Shown here in pieces: positions 15,563 through 23,900 of a stretch of DNA of 36,552 nucleotides. The notes under the pieces were generated by a model, which was not told the origin of the DNA, ran no database searches, and worked only from the letters and a program-made list of their open reading frames with translations. Positions within the stretch are counted from its first letter, which is position 1; each line of letters opens with the position of its first letter. The stretch is from positions 1 to 36,552 of the forward strand of contig CAIRLC010000016.1 in the NCBI GenBank assembly GCA_903879335.1. Direction: 5' to 3'. The translations under genes and the position numbers were made by a program. Source of the DNA: an uncultured Pseudomonadota bacterium. GTDB lineage: Bacteria; Pseudomonadota; Gammaproteobacteria; Steroidobacterales; Steroidobacteraceae.

Positions 15563-16528
15563 ATGGACGAGATTTTTGCCCGGCGGGATTTGGTGGATCC
15601 GCCGACTCTGAAGGCGTTGTGCCGGCCGTCGGATGTACGTGGCGCCATTCAGACACTGTCTCAAATCGCGGTCCTCGCGGCGACCGGTGCACTGCTCCTG
15701 AAGACCGCCGGGACGCTTTGGGCGGTTCCCTTTTTTATGGCCCATGGCGCCTTGCTGAATTTTTTGTATGCCGGCCAACATGAGCTCAGTCATTGGACGG
15801 TCTTTAAGACGCGGTCGCTGAATGAGTGGGTCGGGCGTATTTTCGGTTTTGTGCTCTTCTATCCCCGAACCTTCGATCAAGTCCAACATGTGGCGCATCA
15901 CCGCTTCACGCAGGACTGGGAACGGGATGGCGAACTGGCTCGGCCCCGCTATACGCTCAGCTCCTATCTGCTTTGGATGAGCGGTGTAACTTATTGGTAT
16001 ACCCGCTGGCGTCGGATCGTGCGTTTTTCAGTCGGTATTGTGTCCGAGCCGTATCTGCCGGTCGCAAGGCACCCGGAATTCGTTCGGGAGGCCCGCTTGC
16101 ATGTCTTGGGATATACGGCGATTGCGGCCACGTCGGTGTACTTTCAGACTTGGGTTGCCGTCGAATTATGGTTGGCGCCAATGGTCGTGATGAAGTTCGT
16201 TCACCAGCTTCAAAATACGATTGAACATTTAGGCTTGCCGCATGAAAACAACGTATTCGCCAACACCCGCAGTACGCGTACCAATGCATTACTGCGATGG
16301 GCTTGTTGGCAAATGCAGTACCATACTGCTCATCATGCATTTCCCGGGGTGCCGTTCCATCGCTTGCGCGAGCTCGACGCCCTGCTGACAGAAAGGCGCG
16401 GTAGTCCGCCGCCCACGATGACTTATTGGGGGTTTCAAAAAGCGGTATTTCTCGCCTTTTTGGGTGGTCGCACAGAAGCCGATTATCCTGACGACCGCGC
16501 ATGGATCGGCAAGTCGACGGCTAACTGA
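15563..16528 (+). CDS. Membrane fatty acid desaturase-like protein
   Basis: A 321-residue integral-membrane di-iron protein. Three histidine clusters typical of the desaturase/hydroxylase superfamily are present: HELSHW near residue 73, HVAHHRF near 110 and HTAHHAF near 254, with an extra HQLQNTIEHLG before the last. Hydrophobic helices lie between them. The ATG at 15563 has CGAGGAACAAGG upstream, a good ribosome-binding site. Substrate could be an acyl chain, a carotenoid or another lipid; the sequence does not decide. It follows the permease by 119 bp on the same strand and may be transcribed separately. Confidence 0.85.
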   Translation: MDEIFARRDLVDPPTLKALCRPSDVRGAIQTLSQIAVLAATGALLLKTAGTLWAVPFFMAHGALLNFLYAGQHELSHWTVFKTRSLNEWVGRIFGFVLFYPRTFDQVQHVAHHRFTQDWERDGELARPRYTLSSYLLWMSGVTYWYTRWRRIVRFSVGIVSEPYLPVARHPEFVREARLHVLGYTAIAATSVYFQTWVAVELWLAPMVVMKFVHQLQNTIEHLGLPHENNVFANTRSTRTNALLRWACWQMQYHTAHHAFPGVPFHRLRELDALLTERRGSPPPTMTYWGFQKAVFLAFLGGRTEADYPDDRAWIGKSTAN

Positions 16529-16604
16529 CTGGCCGGTATGCCATCTCCATCATGACGGTTAGTGGGTCCAAATCGGGGTTGTCACGCTGTCAGCAATGTT
16601 CGAG

Positions 16605-16624
16605 CCAGTCTCCCGGCAGACTGG
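16605..16624. promoter_or_regulatory. Inverted repeat upstream of the CDF transporter
   Basis: CCAGTCT-CCCGGC-AGACTGG is a perfect 7-bp inverted repeat, 49 bp before the GTG start of the transporter. There is no T-run after it, so it is not an ordinary terminator. It may be an operator (for example for a metal-responsive regulator) or a leader hairpin. Confidence 0.35.
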
Positions 16625-16672
16625 TGTTGGCGAGAGCATTCAGTTCGGCAATTCGTGTCACGGGAGTAATCA

Positions 16673-17563
16673 GTGTCCGGCTCTAAGACGATTGAAAACC
16701 TGACATTGGTGGCCGTGGTGACCTGCGCCATTGAGTTCTTGGCCAGCGCCGGCATCGCCACCATCAGCCATTCATTGCTGATGGTGGCCGACATGTTTAA
16801 TTCGATCATTGAGTTTGCGTCTGCTCTGGTGGCGTATCTGGTCTTCCGCCTACTGCGTCAGAATCGCCGCGGTCTTTTTGATTATGGATTGGGTAAAGCC
16901 GAGAATATTGCGAGCTTGCTGATCGGTTTGTTCATGCTGGCGAGCACCATCCTGTTAGTCTTGCTCGCGCTGTATCGATTTGCTCATCCTGCTCATATTG
17001 ACGGGCTGGGTGCGTGGCTCGCCTTAGGCTTGGCTGGATTTTTCCTGTTCGTCAATGCGAAATTGCTGCTCTCGAATATTCAGCACCATCGCGCGGCTCC
17101 ATCCTGTGCGTTGTCTGCGCAATGCCGACTCTTCGGCATCAAGGTAGTGATGGATCTCATGGTCGTCGCCACATTTGCGATGACGCTGGCCGTCAAGGCA
17201 TCTTGGGTTGACTACATGGACACCCTTGCATCGCTGATTGTGGTCGCCACTTTGATCCATTCAGCGTGGAATATCATTCGCAATGCGCTGCCTGATCTGC
17301 TCGATCAGTCGTTAAGCGAGCCCTTGCAAATGATCATCAATCAAGCGTTGGTTAAACACTTTGATTCGTATCTGAGTCTTGATCGCGTGCGCTCCCGCAC
17401 AGCGGGTAACGCGGTATTCATTGATATCTTTCTCGGTTTCGCGCCTGACTTTCGAATGTCAGACGTTCAGCCGGTGATCGACGATATGTGCGATACGTTG
17501 CGCCGAGAGATTCCAAACGCCGAAGTGACGGTGATTAGCCGGGCCGTATCCAATCAATCTTGA
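16673..17563 (+). CDS. Cation diffusion facilitator (CDF) family transporter
   Basis: A 296-residue transporter with six hydrophobic segments and a C-terminal soluble domain (PDLLDQSLSEPLQMIINQAL onward, ending in a ferredoxin-like fold as in YiiP). The GTG start has GGGAG about seven bases upstream. It exports divalent metal in exchange for protons. The transport-site residues differ from the usual pattern. The TM2 region reads VADMFNSIIEF, with Asn and Glu where Zn-CDFs have Asp/His and Asp. The TM5 region reads KVVMDLM, with Lys replacing the usual first ligand. Metal preference therefore cannot be guessed and transport could be impaired. It overlaps the convergent amidase gene by 10 bp. 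Confidence 0.82.
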   Translation: MSGSKTIENLTLVAVVTCAIEFLASAGIATISHSLLMVADMFNSIIEFASALVAYLVFRLLRQNRRGLFDYGLGKAENIASLLIGLFMLASTILLVLLALYRFAHPAHIDGLGAWLALGLAGFFLFVNAKLLLSNIQHHRAAPSCALSAQCRLFGIKVVMDLMVVATFAMTLAVKASWVDYMDTLASLIVVATLIHSAWNIIRNALPDLLDQSLSEPLQMIINQALVKHFDSYLSLDRVRSRTAGNAVFIDIFLGFAPDFRMSDVQPVIDDMCDTLRREIPNAEVTVISRAVSNQS

Positions 17564-18429
17564 TGACAGTGCGGATGCGCCGGTCGATTGGCTGTGAATG
17601 GGCGCCAGTGGCCATGGCCGTCTGACAGGCGCGTGCCGTCCGGAGTTGTCAGCGCAGCCAGTATCGCCATCGTCTCCAAGTCAGGGTAGCCGTTGACTTG
17701 CGCTTGACGATAGCGTCCCTGAAAGACCTCGAGAACATGGGTTGTGTCGTCGTCGAGCACACCAGAGCAAGGCACGCGATAACCGTGTTCGCTGAGTTTG
17801 TCTTGCGCCCACTGCACGGACGGTAAACCTGCGGCGAATAGCCGGCTGAACTTGTCGACTGTGGCGGAGTCCGGCGCCGGAACCAAGCCGCTCTCGGCTA
17901 ATTGTTGCCATGGGAATAGCCGCCCCGGGTCGGTCCGTCCGGTCGGTTGTATTTCGCCATGTCCGACAATGCGATCGGGACGCACCTGATGACGCTCAGC
18001 AATATCTGCAATTAATCGCTCAACCGCGCGAATCTGCAGGTCGGGAAAAGGCAGTTGAGTGCCCTCGGGCATGCCCAGCGGCACGCTGACAATTTCGATG
18101 CCGATTGAGCTTGGATTAAGCGGCGTGGTTCCTTGCCAGTAGCTAGGCCCTGCATGCCAGGCGCGTTGATGTTCCGGAACCAACCCATAGATGTGCCCAT
18201 CCCGGTCTACCAGGTAGTGACTGCTCACGTCCCCCTGCGTGAGAACTCGTAGCGACGTGGGAAAGTCAATTTCCGTGGCGTGGACGACGATAAATTGCAC
18301 GCGACTATCGTGGTTGCGCGATGGGTGTTGCCAATCAATCGCGGGGCCATGCGTGCAGGCTGCCAAGACAATCACCAGAAGTAGGGCGCCCAGGCGTAGG
18401 CCGTGTCGGGTCTTTGCATCCATGCGCAC
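17554..18429 (-). CDS. Lipoprotein N-acetylmuramoyl-L-alanine amidase, AmiD-like
   Basis: Cleaves the amide bond between N-acetylmuramic acid and the stem peptide, probably for muropeptide recycling at the outer membrane. The 291-residue product has a signal peptide with lipobox VLAAC (Cys near residue 25), then an amidase_2 domain. Zn ligands and active-site landmarks are FIVVHATEI, RAWHAGPS and IVGHGEIQPTGRTDPG. A C-terminal peptidoglycan-binding-like repeat follows (VQWAQDKLSEHGYRVPCSGVLDDDTTHVLEVFQGRY). Both GTG at 18429 and ATG at 18423 are usable after the binding site AGGA. The last residues are His-rich (HPHCHQD). It is convergent with the CDF gene. Confidence 0.9.
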   Translation of the reverse strand: MRMDAKTRHGLRLGALLLVIVLAACTHGPAIDWQHPSRNHDSRVQFIVVHATEIDFPTSLRVLTQGDVSSHYLVDRDGHIYGLVPEHQRAWHAGPSYWQGTTPLNPSSIGIEIVSVPLGMPEGTQLPFPDLQIRAVERLIADIAERHQVRPDRIVGHGEIQPTGRTDPGRLFPWQQLAESGLVPAPDSATVDKFSRLFAAGLPSVQWAQDKLSEHGYRVPCSGVLDDDTTHVLEVFQGRYRQAQVNGYPDLETMAILAALTTPDGTRLSDGHGHWRPFTANRPAHPHCHQD

Positions 18430-18487
18430 ATCCTGACCGAGGCGTTATGCTGTGGCAATAGTTCGGTCTGGCGAGTAGGGCATCAAT

Positions 18488-18889
18488 ATGTTGATCGGGG
18501 GTTGCTTGTGTGGGGCTGTGCGCTATTCGGCCGACGCACCGATATATCCTCCGACACTGTGCCACTGCAAGTCGTGTCGGCGCGCCAGTGGCGCCCATGC
18601 CGTAGGCTGGTACACGGTACCGCCATCTGGTCTTCGTTATCTTGCCGCGACGCCGGTAGAGCGTGAGTCATCGCCTGGCGTGTTTCGCGCCTATTGCCCC
18701 GGGTGTTTTAGCCCACTGACCTATAGAAACGTGCAGCGTGCCAATGAAATCGACGTCACGATCGCGTCGTTGGATGATCCGGCTGAAGCGCCACCGGCGG
18801 ATCACATCTACATGAGTGATTCCGCCGGTTGGGACAGTCCAGCAGACGGATTACCCCAACACCGCGGTACTAGGCCCCCCAACGGTTGA
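18488..18889 (+). CDS. GFA/CENP-V-fold zinc protein
   Basis: A 133-residue protein of the glutathione-dependent formaldehyde-activating (GFA) family. It begins GGCLCGAVRYSAD, then CHCKSCRRASGAHAVGWYTVP and later FRAYCPGCFSPLTYRN, the three cysteine clusters that hold two zinc ions, ending with the HIYMSDSAGWD segment. Some members add formaldehyde to glutathione; most are uncharacterised. The C-terminal tail is short and Pro-rich. The gene stop abuts the convergent transporter gene. Confidence 0.88.
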   Translation: MLIGGCLCGAVRYSADAPIYPPTLCHCKSCRRASGAHAVGWYTVPPSGLRYLAATPVERESSPGVFRAYCPGCFSPLTYRNVQRANEIDVTIASLDDPAEAPPADHIYMSDSAGWDSPADGLPQHRGTRPPNG

Positions 18890-19591
18890 TTAAGTCCGCA
18901 GCGTGAAGGGCGTGAAGTTTGTTGTGTGATCGTAATAGTCTTCGCTTTCAACCTTTTTGAGCCAATTGACGAGCCGATAGGTGAGCGGAGTCGACAATAC
19001 TTCCCACAGCACTTTGAGTACATATTGGGTAATCGCGAGGCCAATCAGCTCCATATTTGGAATATTTCCGTAGAAAGCGACCGCATAGAAAATTGCTGAA
19101 TCCACGGCTTCGCCGCACATCGTGGAGCCGATGGTTCGGGTCCAGAGCCAACGCCCCTTGGTCAGGATTTTGAGTTTTGCGAGAACAAAGCTATTCACGA
19201 ACGAGCCGCACCAAAACGCACTGATTGAGCCGGCAATGATGCGAGGCGTCGAGCCGAAGATCGCGACCACCGCCGACTGCTTGTCGACCCAATGGGGGGC
19301 AGGCGGCAGCGCAACCACGGTCGCTGCCATGAAGCTCGCGAAAATGAGCGCACCAAATCCCGCCCATACCACGCGACGGTCGCGACCATAGCCATAGACT
19401 TCCGTGAAAATGTCACCGAAGAAGTAGGAGATGGGGAAGAACAGCACGCCCGCTAAAAACGTCACTGGCCCGATGATCGGCAGGGTGATGGTCGTTGCCT
19501 TCGCGGGGCCAATCAGGTTAGCGCACAGTAAAATGCAGACAAACGCTGCCATACAGAAGTCGTAATACTTGTACGTGCGGCCGTGCGACAT
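18890..19591 (-). CDS. Queuosine precursor transporter, YhhQ/VUT family
   Basis: A 233-residue polytopic membrane protein of the YhhQ (DUF165) family, which imports 7-cyano-7-deazaguanine for queuosine tRNA modification in E. coli. Supporting features are LCANLIGPAKATTITLPIIGP in the first helix region, FFPISYFFGDIFTEVYGYGRDRRVVWAGF, and GSTMCGEAVDSAIFYAVAFYGN with the family's conserved polar residues inside helices. Length is typical. It has GAGGACT upstream of the ATG. No preQ1 riboswitch is evident in the short upstream gap. Confidence 0.88.
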   Translation of the reverse strand: MSHGRTYKYYDFCMAAFVCILLCANLIGPAKATTITLPIIGPVTFLAGVLFFPISYFFGDIFTEVYGYGRDRRVVWAGFGALIFASFMAATVVALPPAPHWVDKQSAVVAIFGSTPRIIAGSISAFWCGSFVNSFVLAKLKILTKGRWLWTRTIGSTMCGEAVDSAIFYAVAFYGNIPNMELIGLAITQYVLKVLWEVLSTPLTYRLVNWLKKVESEDYYDHTTNFTPFTLRT

Positions 19592-19660
19592 GGAGAGTCC
19601 TCAAGTTCGAATATCCGCTGACTGTGTCAGGCTCCGGTCGACTTGGGAAGCGCGATCGAC

Positions 19661-19936
19661 TTATTTGGCGGCGAGCGACTCCATCCGCAGGCCTGTGCCC
19701 CCATGCGTGACGTGCGCGACCACCGCCGTGCGGCGGTGGATTCGAGTGACTTTACCTTCAGTCACTGCAAAGGCGATCTCGATCAGGGTGCCCTTGCGTA
19801 GGCCCAAGTTTTCCGTTTCGACAAAGGCGCCGTTGGCGCTCAGATTTCGGGCACGACAGACTTTGCCTCCGCTGCCTGGAATCTGAATGTAAACGGTGGT
19901 TTGGGCGCCGTGCCGTGAATGTTGCCGCCGTTCCAT
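19661..19936 (-). CDS. Single-domain PilZ protein (c-di-GMP receptor)
   Basis: A 91-residue PilZ domain. Both c-di-GMP-binding motifs are present: RRQHSR at the N-terminus (RxxxR) and NLSANGAFVE (D/NxSxxG). A short beta-barrel core follows (GTLIEIAFAV, RRTAVVAHVTHGGTGLRMESL). It should bind cyclic di-GMP and act on a partner, commonly in motility, attachment or exopolysaccharide control. It is preceded (on its strand) by a lipoprotein gene and followed by the YhhQ gene. No direct link with the cytochrome cluster can be shown, though it is only about 1 kb away. Confidence 0.88.
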   Translation of the reverse strand: MERRQHSRHGAQTTVYIQIPGSGGKVCRARNLSANGAFVETENLGLRKGTLIEIAFAVTEGKVTRIHRRTAVVAHVTHGGTGLRMESLAAK

Positions 19937-20048
19937 CGTCCGAATGCTCCACCTAAAACCTGATCAGGGTGGGGGAGTATCCGGCGGCTAGCGGCGATAA
20001 AAGGTGTTCGAATCCACAGATTCAGCGAGTCAGTGGCGTCCTGCTGAA

Positions 20049-20684
20049 TTACGGCCCAACGTGACGCCGTCGCCCGCGTGCCGGTGCCATGTCGACCGGT
20101 AAATTGGACGCAAACTCATTGAGCGCAGCGTCACCACGCCGCCAAAGCGTATAGCGCTGAGGGGCTCCATCCACCACGACGTCGATCGAATCCGGCGGGT
20201 TCAGTGCCAAGGCACGAATTTCACTCGGCTTGAATTCAACCCAGCTATCCCCGAGGCGTCCTGCGGGAGGCTCCAAGATGGGTTCGCCTGCACCGAGGTC
20301 ACGCGGCGTATGAGAACTGACTCGCCATTCCTTCGTGGCGGCGCCGGTCGTGATGAGGAGGCGCTCAGGGAGCGCAGGGGGCTTGGCGCCGATACGCGCC
20401 CGATCGATGGTGCTCCAGGACACCAAGGCTAGAAACAGTCGGTGCTGCCCCATGTTGTCCAGTTCAACGGCGCCCATGGAAACGAAGTCCCGAGCGTTCA
20501 CGGCCAACTCAGGCACGTCCCGGCCATAGATGAATGGCTCTGCGACCGTACGAACCGTCATCGCGGTCTGTGGGTCTAGGTACTCTTTAATCAGGCTGAT
20601 GTCGGGGCGTGGTGCCGTATGCGTGCACCCGCCGCAGACCAACAGTAGGGCGGCCAACGCGCCGCGGCGTATAGGATGTATCAA
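20049..20684 (-). CDS. Putative lipoprotein of unknown function
   Basis: A 211-residue protein whose N-terminus (MIHPIRRGALAALLLVCGGC) is a signal peptide ending in a lipobox-like CGGC, so it is probably lipid-anchored at Cys20. The remainder is a soluble beta-rich sequence without cysteines and without a recognised motif (EPFIYGRDVPELAVNARDFV, KEWRVSSHTP). It faces away from the giant cytochrome gene and shares the 260-bp intergenic region 20685-20944 with it, so the two could be co-regulated. Function is not assigned. Confidence 0.65.
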   Translation of the reverse strand: MIHPIRRGALAALLLVCGGCTHTAPRPDISLIKEYLDPQTAMTVRTVAEPFIYGRDVPELAVNARDFVSMGAVELDNMGQHRLFLALVSWSTIDRARIGAKPPALPERLLITTGAATKEWRVSSHTPRDLGAGEPILEPPAGRLGDSWVEFKPSEIRALALNPPDSIDVVVDGAPQRYTLWRRGDAALNEFASNLPVDMAPARGRRRHVGP

Positions 20685-20767
20685 GTTACCAGCCTTTCCA
20701 GTTCACGCCCTTGCGGGCACACAGTGTGTCACGAACGAATAGGGCGGACATCAAATCGGCCTGAAAT

Positions 20768-20783
20768 TGTGACTCAGATCAGG
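20768..20783. promoter_or_regulatory. CRP-like half-conserved site upstream of the giant cytochrome
   Basis: TGTGA-CTCAGA-TCAGG has the first half of the CRP consensus (TGTGA-N6-TCACA) intact and three of five bases in the second half, at the right spacing. It lies 177 bp before the cytochrome start in the divergent intergenic region. An FNR reading (TTGAT-N4-ATCAA) fits less well. Confidence 0.25.
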
Positions 20784-20831
20784 TTTCGAGAAGTCGGTTG
20801 CGCCTGTCGCATGAAAGCGACGATCCATGCG

Positions 20832-20859
20832 TTGCCTTTTTGCCAAGCCGAAATAAGAT
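20832..20859 (+). promoter_or_regulatory. Candidate promoter of the giant cytochrome operon
   Basis: TTGCCT and TAAGAT are separated by 16 bp (each four of six consensus bases). The predicted transcript would begin near 20866 and enter the leader hairpin at 20880. This is a weak match found by eye. Confidence 0.3.
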
Positions 20860-20879
20860 TCGATCCAAGAGAATCCATG

Positions 20880-20915
20880 AGCTGCGGGCGTCACCTTGAC
20901 CCCAGCAGCTTTTTT
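20880..20915 (+). terminator. Terminator-like hairpin in the cytochrome leader (possible attenuator)
   Basis: AGCTGC-GGG pairs with CCC-(CA)-GCAGCT around an 11-nt loop and is directly followed by a run of T (20910-20915). It lies about 30 bp before the cytochrome start codon. The upstream gene runs the other way, so no + strand gene needs terminating here; a regulated leader is the natural reading. Confidence 0.5.
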
Positions 20916-20944
20916 GCTCGCTACACGACTTGCCAAGAGACACT

Positions 20945-23900
20945 ATGCATCGGATGGGCCCGCGTTCGATCGTGCGTATTCTGGGGATAGTGCTTGCCCT
21001 CCTGTTGGCGTCGATGACGGCTCAGGCGGCAACCAGTTCTTTTGACCATTACACGACCGGCTTTGAACTGGTGGGACTGCATCGGTCCGTGGCCTGCGAG
21101 AGCTGCCACGTCGGCGGCGTGTTTAAGGGCACCCCAAAAGACTGCTTTTCCTGCCATGCGGCGGGTTCGCGGCTCGGCGCAACGGCCAAGCCGACCAATC
21201 ACATTTTGTCGTCCAATGATTGCCAGACCTGCCACACGCCATACGGCTGGAAGCCGGTTTCAAAATTCAACCATATCAATGTTTTAGGCACTTGCAGCTC
21301 GTGCCATAACAACGTCCAGTCAGTAGGTAAGGGGCCGCGACACATTCCGACCACTGCGGAGTGCAGCACCTGCCATTTGGTGTCCTTGCCCTGGAGTGCG
21401 GCGCACTACGATCACGCGGGCATCCACGACAACTGCGCGCGCTGCCACGACAACATTCACGCCCCGGGCAAGCCACTCACGCACGTGCCGAGCGCGGAAG
21501 CTTGCGAAGTGTGTCACTCGCCCAGCAACTTCGTGACCTTTGCCGGCACGCAGATGAACCACGTCGGCATTACCAACAACTGCCAGTCCTGCCACGAGAC
21601 GGGAATGCAGTGGTACGGGCTGAATATGGTCGACCGCCCCACGTTGGCGGCTGACCCTTACCATCCGACGGCCACCTCGCCGGGCGGCGCCGACTGCGCG
21701 AATTGCCACGTTGGCTTCAACGTGGGCGACTTCGCCAAGTTGGTAAAGCCCGCCAATCACATTCCGGTCGCCCAAGTGCCGTGTGCGAACTGCCATGTCC
21801 TGACCGATATGAGCATCATGGCCTCGTTGTCGACGATCCACCGGAATACCCAGTCCACGACGACCAATTGCCAGCAATGCCACGGCTCAAATGCGGGCTA
21901 CTTCTCGCTGCCGGCGATTAATTTCCAGATCGTGGGCATTCCGGCCAACCACATGCCAACGACGTTGTCCTGTGAGGTCTGCCACGTTGGGGCAAGCTCC
22001 AGCATGGCCTCGTTGCCTGTGCCTGACGGCGCCAAATTCACCCACTCGCTGATGAATCATGCGGGGTCGACGACCTGCGCGGCCTGCCACGGACCAGGCG
22101 TGACCACCTTCGTGGGCGTCCAGAACATCATCGTGATGCCGGGAACGTCTCCGGCCGGCTCGCCGTCGGCACACATCCCGGTCAGCACCGACTGCGCCAG
22201 CTGTCACCAGGCTACAACGCCTAAGGGCCTGATTGCGCCGAACTCGAGTAGTTCGGTGCCGGGATCCTTGTTCCTCACGCCAGCGCCGACCACGAACCAG
22301 ATTCACAGCGGGGTGACCTCGGGTTGCCAGTCGTGCCACGAGGGTGGCTACGCATGGATGTCCATGTCGCAGTATCCCTTGGTCCCCGGTACGGTCACCG
22401 GGCTCAAGACGACGCAGTACATGGGCTTCCAGGCGCGTCCGGGCGCCGTGCCGAGTACGTACACCCTATTGGACGCCGGCCATCCAACGGAAGGCGACTG
22501 TGTCACGTGCCACGGATCGTCATTCCAGTATTTTTCGGCGTTGGCGTTGCCTAAGGGCCATATCCCGGTCGCCTCAACCGCGAATTGCACGGATTGCCAT
22601 AAAGGGGCTGACTTTTCAGTGATGCCGAGCATCGCTGACATCCATGCCTATGCGCCAAGCAAGACCACGAATTGCACGCAGTGTCACTCGGGAACCAGCA
22701 CGAAGGCGGGTCCGTTTGTTGGCGGTGGCGGGACCTTATCGATCGTAGGAACACCGATCGGGCACATTCCGACCACGCAGTCTTGCGAGGTATGCCACGC
22801 GGGATCGGGTTCCAGCTTCACGAGCCTCCCGGTTCAAAACGGTGCGAAGTTCAGTAACTCGGCGATGAACCACGCCGGCATCACGACCTGTAATGAGTGC
22901 CATGGCCGTCAGGTGACGGGCACGACCTTCTATGGCATCGCGAAAATCATCGCGTTGCCTGCGGCGACGCCGGCGGGGGCGTCATCCGCGCATATCCCCG
23001 TGGCCGGTGAGTGCGCGAGCTGCCATCAGGCCTCCATGCCTGCCGGCCTGATCGCCGCGAATAGCAACAAGTCACTGCCAGGGTCGCTCTTTATGACGCC
23101 TGCCCCGACCACGGGCCAGATTCACAGCGGGATCACCGGAAACTGTCAGAGTTGCCACGAAGGCGGCTACGCGTGGATGTCGATGGGCCAATACCCCATC
23201 AGTCCAACCACCTTTATCAGCGGCTCGCATTACACCGGCTTCCAGACCCGCCCGGGTGCGTCTGCCGGGACCTTTGTCGTGAAGGACACGGCGCACCCCG
23301 CCAGCGGGGATTGCTTGGCCTGTCACGGCACGAACTTCGACTACTTCGACAGTGTCGTGAAGCCGTCGAACCATATCCCTTATTTGGCTTCGGCGACCTG
23401 TGCCAACTGCCATAAAGGCAGCGACTACTCCGTGCTGCCGGCGCTCATTGATATCCATACCTACGCACCGAGCAAGACCACCAATTGCGCGCAGTGCCAT
23501 GGCGCCAACGCGGATTCGTTCTCGATACCGTCGGCAAACTTCAAGATTGTTGGGCTGCCATCCAATCACCTGCCGACCACGCAAGCCTGCGAGGTCTGCC
23601 ACGTGGGCGCCGGCTCGAGCGTCGCGGTAACACCGGTCCCGAATGGGGCGAAATTCTCCGGCTCGAAGATGAGCCATGCCGGTGTCACGACCTGCGTGGA
23701 ATGCCACGGTCCCAATATCACTGGATTTGCGGGGATCACTAAAATTGTGGTCATGCCATCGACGACACCGGCTGGTGCGTCCACGGCGCATATCCCGTCC
23801 GGAACGAATTGTGAGCAGTGCCACCAAGGCTCATTGCCGGCAGGCCTCATTGCGGCGAATGCGACCACGCTTGCGCCAGGGTCTTTGTTCCTGAATCCAG

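Noticed and set aside
20766-20783. FNR/ANR box upstream of the giant cytochrome
   Set aside because: The spacing between half-sites is six, not four, and the first half is TTGTG rather than TTGAT. The CRP-like reading is better, and even that is weak.
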